Positions 22,213-28,701 of a stretch of 28,701 nt of DNA are shown in pieces (the first letter of the stretch is position 1; the number at the start of each line of letters is the position of its first letter). The notes under the pieces were generated by a model, which was not told the origin of the DNA, ran no database searches, and was given only the letters and a program-made list of their open reading frames with translations. Both the position numbers and the translations under genes were made by a program. Location of the stretch: the NCBI GenBank assembly GCA_964352985.1, contig CAYGUK010000050.1, positions 1 through 28,701 of the forward strand. Direction: 5' to 3'. This DNA comes from CAYGUK01 sp964352985 (lineage in GTDB: Bacteria > Pseudomonadota > Gammaproteobacteria > JAHCLG01).

Positions 22213-24099
22213 ATGAGTACAAGCTATAGTGCACAAGATATTGAAGTATTAAGCGGCCTAGAACCGGTGCGTAAGCGTCCCGGCATGTATACCGATACTT
22301 CAAGACCTAATCATTTGGCGCGTGAAGTCGTCGATAATAGTGTTGATGAAGCGTTAGCAGGCTTTGCTAAAAAAATTGTTGTCACATTGCATCAAGATGG
22401 TTCACTTGAAGTCGAAGATGATGGTCGCGGCATGCCAGTTGATAAACATCCCAAACATAAAGTGTCTGGTGTTGAATTAATTTTAACGCGTCTTCATTCT
22501 GGCGCAAAATTTAATTCTAACAGTTATAAATTTTCTGGCGGTTTACACGGCGTGGGTGTTTCTGTCGTTAATGCGCTATCCAAAAAATTAGAAATTAGTG
22601 TAAAACAAAATGGTGCTGTATATAGCATGAGTTTTGCACACGGTGATAAAAAAACGAATCTCAAAAAAGTCGGAACCGTGGGTAAACGCGACACCGGTAC
22701 CACGATTCGCTTTTGGCCTGAAGCAAAATATTTTGATACTGTTAAATTTTCCTTAAACCGATTTAAACATTTTCTCGAAGCAAAAGCCGTTTTATGTCCT
22801 AATCTTCATATTACTTTTATCGATAAAATAAACGATGAAACGACTGAATGGTGTTACGAAAATGGCTTAGAAGAATATTTATATTCTCGTTTACAAGGCG
22901 TCACCACACTACCCGAACATCCGTTTATTGGCTCAATGACGGGTAATGATGAAGTTGCTGAATGGGCAGTTTGTTGGTTACCTGACGGTGGCGAATTAAT
23001 TGAAGAAAGTTATGTTAATTTAATTCCAACTGCAATGGGTGGCACCCATGTTAATGGGTTACGCACTGGTTTATTAGAAGCGATTCGTGAATATTGTGAA
23101 ATAAGAAATTTAATTCCTCGTGGTGTTAAAATTACGGCTGAAGATATTTGGGAAAACTGCTGTTATATTTTATCGGTTAAATTACTTGACCCTCAATTTG
23201 CAGGCCAAACGAAAGAACGTTTATCCTCCAGAGAGTGCGCGGCATTTGTTTCAGGTGTTGCGAAGGATGCGTTTAGTCTCTGGTTAAATCAAAATGCTAC
23301 TATCGGTAATGCGATTGCCGAAATGACGATTGAAAAAGCGCAAAATAGAATGCGTAAAGCAAAAAAAGTCGCACGTAAAAAAATCACCAGTGGCCCACAA
23401 CTTCCAGGAAAACTTGCCGATTGTGTCGCGCAAGATCCGATGCAAGGTGAATTATTTTTAGTAGAAGGTGATTCAGCGGGCGGTTCAGCTAAACAAGCAC
23501 GCGATAGAGAAACACAAGCAATAATGCCCTTGCGCGGAAAAATCTTAAATACATGGGAAGTCGATCCAAACCAAATTTTAAGTTCACAAGAAATTCATGA
23601 TATTTCTGTTGCGATTGGATTAGAACCTGGCTCTTCCGATTTATCAAAATTGCGTTATGGTAAAGTTTGTATTTTAGCTGATGCTGACTCCGATGGATTA
23701 CACATTGCTACTTTACTTTGCGCTTTATTCGTTAAACATTTTCAACCACTTGTTGCTGCAGGACATGTGTTTGTCGCTATGCCACCATTATATCGTGTTG
23801 ATGTGGGTAAAGATGTTTACTACGCATTAGACGATGGCGAAAAACAAGGGATATTAGATAGAATCGCCGCCGAAAATAAAAAAGGCAAAATCAATGTGCA
23901 ACGCTTTAAAGGATTAGGTGAAATGAATCCATCACAATTACGCGAAACCACAATGAATGCGGATACGCGTAGACTTATGCGATTAACAATTGATTCAGGT
24001 GATGATACCAATAAAATTTTAGATATGTTACTAGCTAAAAAGCGTGCCGGCGATCGCAAAAAATGGCTAGAAGAAAAAGGTGATTTAGCAGAGGTTTAA
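22213..24099 (+). CDS. parE: DNA topoisomerase IV subunit B (ParE)
   Basis: ParE is the ATPase subunit of topoisomerase IV, which decatenates daughter chromosomes. At 628 residues it matches ParE rather than the longer GyrB. ATP-site elements in the GHKL domain are VVDNSVDEALAG, DDGRGMPV and GGLHGVGVSVVNALS. The TOPRIM domain has EGDSAGGSAKQARDR (E418) and ADADSDGLH (D490, D492). The ParE-type sequence NTWEVDPNQILSSQE separates it from GyrB. The C-terminal RFKGLGEMNPSQL is intact. parC follows after 3 bases, so the two subunits are co-expressed. No strong ribosome site is seen before the ATG. Confidence 0.97.
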   Translation: MSTSYSAQDIEVLSGLEPVRKRPGMYTDTSRPNHLAREVVDNSVDEALAGFAKKIVVTLHQDGSLEVEDDGRGMPVDKHPKHKVSGVELILTRLHSGAKFNSNSYKFSGGLHGVGVSVVNALSKKLEISVKQNGAVYSMSFAHGDKKTNLKKVGTVGKRDTGTTIRFWPEAKYFDTVKFSLNRFKHFLEAKAVLCPNLHITFIDKINDETTEWCYENGLEEYLYSRLQGVTTLPEHPFIGSMTGNDEVAEWAVCWLPDGGELIEESYVNLIPTAMGGTHVNGLRTGLLEAIREYCEIRNLIPRGVKITAEDIWENCCYILSVKLLDPQFAGQTKERLSSRECAAFVSGVAKDAFSLWLNQNATIGNAIAEMTIEKAQNRMRKAKKVARKKITSGPQLPGKLADCVAQDPMQGELFLVEGDSAGGSAKQARDRETQAIMPLRGKILNTWEVDPNQILSSQEIHDISVAIGLEPGSSDLSKLRYGKVCILADADSDGLHIATLLCALFVKHFQPLVAAGHVFVAMPPLYRVDVGKDVYYALDDGEKQGILDRIAAENKKGKINVQRFKGLGEMNPSQLRETTMNADTRRLMRLTIDSGDDTNKILDMLLAKKRAGDRKKWLEEKGDLAEV

Positions 24100-24102
24100 T
24101 TA

Positions 24103-26349
24103 ATGTCAGACTCACATGTTATAGAAAATGATTTTATCGAATCCATGCCGTTAAAGGTATTTACTGAAAAAGCGTATTTAGATTATTCGATGTTTGTTAT
24201 TTTAGATCGTGCGCTTCCGCATATTGGTGACGGATTAAAACCGGTGCAAAGGCGAATAGTTTATGCTATGTCTGAATTAGGTCTTAAATCAAATGCGAAA
24301 TTTAAAAAATCTGCAAGAACGGTTGGGGATGTGTTAGGTAAATTTCACCCTCATGGTGAAAGCGCTTGCTATGAAGCGATGGTTATTATGGCACAATCAT
24401 TTTCGTATCGTTATCCACTTGTTGATGGTCAAGGTAACTGGGGATCACCTGATGATCCTAAATCATTTGCCGCGATGCGTTATACTGAAGCAAAATTATC
24501 AAAATATGCGGATAATTTATTAAAAGAATGTGGTCAAGGCACTGTAGATTGGATGCCAAACTTTGATGGCACCTTAGAAGAACCTCGTTTATTACCTGCG
24601 AGATTACCCAATGTATTATTAAATCCAACAATGGGTATTGCAGTGGGGATGGCAACTGATATTCCACCGCATAATATTAAAGAAGTCACCAAAGCTTTAA
24701 TTCATTTATTAGATAATCCAGATGCGACTTTAGCGCATATCATGAAATATATTAAAGGACCAGATTATCCAACACGCGCTGAAATTATTACCCCTCGCGC
24801 AGATATTAAAGACATTTATAAAAATGGCGTAGGGTCAATTCGCATGCGTGCTGTTTATAACATTGAACAAGGCAATATTGTCTTAACTGCACTACCTCAT
24901 CAAGTATCAGGTAATAAGGTATTAGAACAAATTGCGAAACAAATGAATGATAAAAAATTACCGATGGTTTCTGATCTTCGTGATGAATCAGATCATGAAA
25001 ATCCCACACGTTTGGTAATTGAACCACGCTCTAACCGAATTGAAATTGAAAAATTAATGCAGCATTTATTTGCGACCACTGATTTAGAACGCACTTACCG
25101 TGTTAACTTTAACATGATAGGTTTAAATGGCCGGCCACAAGTTAAAAATTTAGTTTCACTATTAAATGAATGGCTAGAATTTCGTACGTCCACAGTCAAA
25201 AGAAGACTTCAACATCGCCTTAATAAAGTTAATGATCGTCTTCATATTCTTGACGGGTTTTTAATTGCGTTTTTAAATATTGATGAAGTTATTCATATTA
25301 TTCGCACAGAAGAAAAACCCAAAGAAGTACTCATGAAACGCTTCAAGCTAAGTGATATTCAAGCTGAAGCGATTTTAGAAATTAAATTACGCCAATTAGC
25401 TAAGCTTGAAGAAATCAAAATTAAAGCTGAGCAAAAAGAGTTAAGTGAAGAGCGTGATATGCTTGAGAAAACCTTAAAATCTGAAGCACGTTTAAAAGCT
25501 TTAATTAAAGCAGAGCTGCAAGAAGATTGTGATACGTTTGGTGATAATCGCTTATCGCCCATTATCGAGCGTGAAATTGCGCAAGCCATGAGTGAAACAG
25601 AAGTGATTCCAAGTGAACCCGTCACCATTGTTTTATCTAAAAAAGGTTGGGTGAGACAAGCAAAAGGTCATGATATAGATGCCACAAATTTAAGTTATAA
25701 AGCAGGTGATGAATTTTTTATGTCAGCCAATGGGAAATCAACCGAACAAGCTATTTTTATTGATAGCTCAGGTCGGAGTTATTCTTTAAGCTCACATTCT
25801 TTACCTTCAGCTCGTGGTCAAGGTGAACCACTAACTAAACGATTAACACCACCACCAGGTAGTCATTTTGTGGGTGTATTGGCCGGTGACAAAGAACAAT
25901 TAATTTTATTAGCGAGCGATGCAGGTTATGGTTTTATTTGTAAACTTGAAGATCTTTATTGTAAAAATAAAAATGGTAAAGCATTAATTAAGCCACCCAA
26001 AGGTAGTCTTGTGTTACCGCCACAAATCATTCGTGATTTGGAATCAGACTATCTCGCGGCAGTGACCAATGAAGGTCGATTATTATTATTCCCCATTGCA
26101 GATCTTCCACAATTATCGAAAGGGAAAGGAAATAAAATTGTTTCTATACCCAGTGCGAGAGTGGCTGAACGTGAAGAATATATTGTTGATGTTGCCATTA
26201 TGAACGAATCAGACGAAATAAAAATTCACTCAGGCAAACGTCATTTGAAATTGAAATTTCAAGATTTAGAACATTACCACGGCGAAAGAGGACGTCGGGG
26301 TCACAAATTACCGCGAGGCTATCAGAAAGTCGATAAAATGGAAGTTTAA
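24103..26349 (+). CDS. parC: DNA topoisomerase IV subunit A (ParC)
   Basis: ParC carries the DNA cleavage site of topoisomerase IV. The 748-residue length is typical. The catalytic Tyr is Y127 in AAMRYTEAK. The quinolone-determining region reads HPHGESACYEAMV, with Ser87 and Glu91 equivalent to E. coli S80 and E84, so the usual resistance changes are absent. A coiled-coil (about 430-475) and a C-terminal beta-propeller region with degenerate blades (AKGHDIDATNLSYKAGDEF, then ASDAGYGFICK) follow. Its stop overlaps the start of the MFS transporter gene by one base (TAATG). Confidence 0.97.
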   Translation: MSDSHVIENDFIESMPLKVFTEKAYLDYSMFVILDRALPHIGDGLKPVQRRIVYAMSELGLKSNAKFKKSARTVGDVLGKFHPHGESACYEAMVIMAQSFSYRYPLVDGQGNWGSPDDPKSFAAMRYTEAKLSKYADNLLKECGQGTVDWMPNFDGTLEEPRLLPARLPNVLLNPTMGIAVGMATDIPPHNIKEVTKALIHLLDNPDATLAHIMKYIKGPDYPTRAEIITPRADIKDIYKNGVGSIRMRAVYNIEQGNIVLTALPHQVSGNKVLEQIAKQMNDKKLPMVSDLRDESDHENPTRLVIEPRSNRIEIEKLMQHLFATTDLERTYRVNFNMIGLNGRPQVKNLVSLLNEWLEFRTSTVKRRLQHRLNKVNDRLHILDGFLIAFLNIDEVIHIIRTEEKPKEVLMKRFKLSDIQAEAILEIKLRQLAKLEEIKIKAEQKELSEERDMLEKTLKSEARLKALIKAELQEDCDTFGDNRLSPIIEREIAQAMSETEVIPSEPVTIVLSKKGWVRQAKGHDIDATNLSYKAGDEFFMSANGKSTEQAIFIDSSGRSYSLSSHSLPSARGQGEPLTKRLTPPPGSHFVGVLAGDKEQLILLASDAGYGFICKLEDLYCKNKNGKALIKPPKGSLVLPPQIIRDLESDYLAAVTNEGRLLLFPIADLPQLSKGKGNKIVSIPSARVAEREEYIVDVAIMNESDEIKIHSGKRHLKLKFQDLEHYHGERGRRGHKLPRGYQKVDKMEV

Positions 26350-27608
26350 TGTTAAAGCAAAGAAAATTATGGATGATTTTCTTACCTTGGTTTACTTGGT
26401 TTATTGCTGTTACTTTTTATGCTCATCAATTTCTATTGAGAGTATCTGTTAGTTCCTTAGCACCAGGTCTTAGTAAAAGTTTTCACATTAGCGCCCTTAG
26501 TTTAGCCAATGTGGCTGCCTTTTTTTATTATGCGTTTATGGTAATGCAAATTATCAGTGGTATTTTAATTGATAAATTTGGTCCTAAACTCATGCTGACT
26601 CTTGCTGCCGTTATTGTTTCAGTAGGGAGTATGATTTTTTCACATAGTCATTCTATTATGATGTTGGAAATAAGTCGCGTTTTTATAGGGGGTGGCGCTG
26701 CATTTGCGCTTATCGGCACGCTAACCTTAGCGAGAAATTGGTTTAACAAAAAACAATTTATCATTATAAATGGGTTAACTATTGCTATTGGAACGTTTGG
26801 CGCATTTGTTGGTGTAGGTCCTTTAGCTGAGTTATTATCAGAATTAAGTTGGCGCAAAATTATTTTTTATGTCAGCTTGCTGGGATTAATTCATGCCGTT
26901 CTTATTTTTATAATAATTCAAGATAGTCCTAAAACCACAACGAAAACAAAACAGAAAAATCGTGGTGAAAAATTTTTTACAAGTTTAAAATCTGTTTTCG
27001 TTAATAAGCAAATTTGGTTATGTGGTTTATTTGCTGGTTTTATCTATGTACCCGTTAATGCATTTGCTGCATTATGGTGCGCGCAATTTCTTGTTGCTAA
27101 TCATATTCCGGTAGCACTAGCTTCAACTGCCTCGTCCATGATCTTTGTTGGATTATGTCTTGGCTCCCCCTTAATGGCGTTTGTTGCTAATCGTTTTCAA
27201 CATATTACAACGATTATCAAATTGTCCTCGCTGATTTGTATTGGGTTAATGTGTATTGTCCTTTATTATCCCATTCAACATGTCGTATTTTATTTTATAT
27301 ATTTATTCTTTATTGGAATTTTTGTTAGTAGTTTTAGTTTATCATTTATTATTGTCCGCTCACATAGCGATCAAACGAATTCGGCGACGGCGTTTAGTTT
27401 AAATAATTTGTTAAAATTATTAGCTGGCACGCTATTATTAGAAATAATTGGGTTGGTCCTTGAATCCCATCACGCTATTCATGGTACCGCTCACCAAGTT
27501 TATAAATTAAGTGACTTTCATTTTGCCCTTAGTGTATTACCAATTTCTTTAATATTATCTTTTATTTTAATATTTTTTGTTAGAAACCCTTCTCCTGAAA
27601 TGCTTTAA
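26349..27608 (+). CDS. MFS transporter, Pht (phagosomal transporter)-like
   Basis: This 419-residue membrane protein has about 12 hydrophobic segments split by a basic cytoplasmic loop (about 196-212, TTTKTKQKNRGEK), the usual MFS layout. The N-terminal half reads FYAHQFLLRVSVSSLAP, FFYYAFMVMQ and DKFGPK, the pattern of the Pht family used by Legionella and relatives to import amino acids or nucleosides inside the host vacuole. RVFIGGGAAFALIG in the fourth helix also fits. The substrate is not predictable. Its ATG overlaps the parC stop (TAATG), so it is translated with topoisomerase IV, though the functions are unrelated. Confidence 0.83.
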   Translation: MLKQRKLWMIFLPWFTWFIAVTFYAHQFLLRVSVSSLAPGLSKSFHISALSLANVAAFFYYAFMVMQIISGILIDKFGPKLMLTLAAVIVSVGSMIFSHSHSIMMLEISRVFIGGGAAFALIGTLTLARNWFNKKQFIIINGLTIAIGTFGAFVGVGPLAELLSELSWRKIIFYVSLLGLIHAVLIFIIIQDSPKTTTKTKQKNRGEKFFTSLKSVFVNKQIWLCGLFAGFIYVPVNAFAALWCAQFLVANHIPVALASTASSMIFVGLCLGSPLMAFVANRFQHITTIIKLSSLICIGLMCIVLYYPIQHVVFYFIYLFFIGIFVSSFSLSFIIVRSHSDQTNSATAFSLNNLLKLLAGTLLLEIIGLVLESHHAIHGTAHQVYKLSDFHFALSVLPISLILSFILIFFVRNPSPEML

Positions 27609-27811
27609 CGTTATGGTTTTATCTTTATAAAAGGAGATAGCTCGACTTTTTTTGCTAGGAGTAATACCGAAATAAAAATGATTGAACAATTACTGATATT
27701 TGAATTTAATAATAAATATTATGAGAGAAAGCTAACTTCTTAGTAATTCAGGAGATTGTATCTTTATCATTTCATTTACAGTTAACTCGCTTACGTAACA
27801 ATTAATAAGTG

Positions 27812-27840
27812 TTTTCATTATTTCAGGAATTCGCTAGAAT
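27812..27840 (+). promoter_or_regulatory. Sigma70-type promoter for the PH-domain gene
   Basis: TTTTCA (27812-27817) and TAGAAT (27835-27840) are 17 bases apart, 4 and 5 of 6 matches to consensus. Transcription would start near 27847, and AGAGGG lies 7 bases before the ATG at 27867. The rest of the 258-base gap from 27609 holds no gene that I can see. Confidence 0.45.
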
Positions 27841-27866
27841 CAAATTAAGATGAAGAGGGATTTATA

Positions 27867-28340
27867 ATGAGTTACATCGACAATACTTTATTAGCACAAG
27901 AACACGTGATCTATCGAACAAGAACTCATTGGATCATTTTTTTAACGGCTATTTTTTGGTTTATAGTTTCAATTGTTTTACTCACTCAACATAAATTAAT
28001 TGCGCTTATTGGACTAGTTACGCTAATCCTTGGAGCCTTTGATTTTGTCCATTCTTTTATTCGATACATTAGTTCAGAATATGCTGTCACTAATAAACGG
28101 GTATTAGTAAAACTTGGTTTTATCCGACGTCAATCACTTGAAACTTTTTTACAAAAAGTGGAAGGTATTCAGGTTGATCAAACAATTATGGGTCGTCTAT
28201 TTAATTATGGAATAATCACGATTATTGGTACAGGTGGAACACGTGATAGATACAGTCTCATTGCTGATCCTTTATCGTTACGTCACCAAGTACAAAATCA
28301 GATTGAAATTGTTTTAACTAGCAAAGACACGAATGCTTAA
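27867..28340 (+). CDS. Bacterial PH-domain (bPH2) membrane protein
   Basis: This 157-residue protein has two adjacent membrane helices (about 22-40 and 43-62), then a cytoplasmic bPH2 (DUF304/YdbS-type) domain at about 70-150. The domain order is typical: YAVTNKRVLVKLGFIRR, LQKVEGIQVDQTIMGRLFNYG and TIIGTGG, then DPLSLRHQVQNQIE. The N-terminal LAQEHVIYRTRTHW is also a family signature. The function of these small proteins is not established. Its last 4 bases overlap the end of the convergent PiT gene. A promoter and good ribosome site precede it. Confidence 0.88.
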   Translation: MSYIDNTLLAQEHVIYRTRTHWIIFLTAIFWFIVSIVLLTQHKLIALIGLVTLILGAFDFVHSFIRYISSEYAVTNKRVLVKLGFIRRQSLETFLQKVEGIQVDQTIMGRLFNYGIITIIGTGGTRDRYSLIADPLSLRHQVQNQIEIVLTSKDTNA

Positions 28341-28701
28341 TGACCACCAAAAATAAGCAACAACAATTTGTAAAAAATAATTGCTAATATTGATGCAGCG
28401 GGTAATGTGATCACCCAAGATAATAAAATATTTCGTATAACACGTAAATTTAATGCGCCAATTCCACGAGCTAAACCAACACCAAAAACTGCCCCCACTA
28501 ATGTTTGTGTTGCTGACACAGGAATGCCTGTGCCTGTAGAGACGACAACCGTTGTCGCTGCCGCGATCGTCGCGGAAAAAGCACGTGATGGCGTCAAAGC
28601 AGTTATACCAGAACCTACAGTTTGAATGACTTTTTTCCCATACATAAATAACCCTAGAACAACGCCACTACAACCTAGAAGAATAATCCACCCCTCAAGA
28701 T
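28337..28701 (-). CDS. Inorganic phosphate transporter, PiT family (C-terminal part; 5' end outside window)
   Basis: The reading frame stays open to the window edge, so this is the last ~120 residues of a longer protein; a Met at 28645 is internal. It reads GLFMYGKKVIQTVG, SGITALTPSRAF, then TGIPVSATQTLVGAVFGVGLARG and ends in a hydrophobic helix. This is the C-terminal signature repeat of PiT permeases, which import phosphate (or metal-phosphate) with H+ or Na+. The usual STTH is SATQ here. A Pit accessory gene is not visible in the window. It converges on the PH-domain gene with a 4-base overlap. Confidence 0.9.
   Translation of the reverse strand, partial: LEGWIILLGCSGVVLGLFMYGKKVIQTVGSGITALTPSRAFSATIAAATTVVVSTGTGIPVSATQTLVGAVFGVGLARGIGALNLRVIRNILLSWVITLPAASILAIIFYKLLLLIFGGH

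Noticed and set aside
27609..27866. Terminator or small gene after the MFS transporter
   Set aside because: A TATCT/AGATA stem and a run of T's are present but not arranged as a convincing terminator, and no supported small frame was found.
28407..28625. 72-residue open frame on the plus strand
   Set aside because: It is antisense to the conserved PiT signature, which explains the lack of stops.
1..28701. CRISPR arrays, insertion sequences, tRNA or rRNA genes
   Set aside because: No regularly spaced repeats, transposase-like frames, or RNA-gene signatures were seen in the window.

Overview
This window is an AT-rich piece of a gammaproteobacterial chromosome. The closest overall picture is a Legionellales-like (Legionella/Coxiella/Berkiella-type) host-associated bacterium. 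This rests on a full housekeeping set (folC, parE, parC), a type II secretion system (T2SS) split over two loci, a Pht-type transporter of the major facilitator family, and at least two cytosolic proteins that look like host-directed cysteine proteases. The genus cannot be fixed from sequence reading alone. No tRNA, rRNA, CRISPR array, transposase or phage gene was seen, and no gene-free stretch exceeds 300 bases.

Layout. 1-1330 (minus): a signal-peptide solute-binding protein followed by a small exported protein of unknown function. 1394-4851 (plus): a CalB-like aldehyde dehydrogenase, a MidA/NDUFAF7-type methyltransferase, a short GspC and a Sel1-repeat lipoprotein. 4868-8400 (minus): two candidate effector genes, one with a C80-like (clan CD, toxin-autoprotease-type) His/Cys pair, the other with a C-terminal C58/YopT-like Cys-His-Asp arrangement behind a long helical, possibly PPR-like, region. 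8537-8826: a 75-residue orphan with its own promoter. 8837-17666 (minus): the compact gspDEFGHIJKLM operon, with most genes overlapping. 17734-18412: a lipoprotein divergent from gspD, ending in a hairpin. 18421-19686 (minus): folC. 19840-22146: two orphan proteins around a GatA-like amidase. 22155-27608 (plus): parE-parC-MFS transporter. 27812-28340: a bacterial-PH-domain membrane protein. 28337-28701 (minus): the C-terminal end of a PiT phosphate permease, cut by the window edge.

How the parts fit. The T2SS genes encode the outer-membrane secretin (D), ATPase (E), platform (F, L, M), major pseudopilin (G), minor pseudopilins (H-K) and, 4 kb beyond the operon end, the inner-membrane linker (C). 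No prepilin peptidase (GspO) or GspN is present here. The two protease-like proteins lack signal peptides, so they are unlikely T2SS cargo. If secreted, they would fit a type IV (Dot/Icm-like) route, but no such apparatus lies in the window and that link is inference.

The most interesting signal is the adjacent, co-oriented pair of unrelated cysteine-protease-like genes between gspC and the main T2SS operon.
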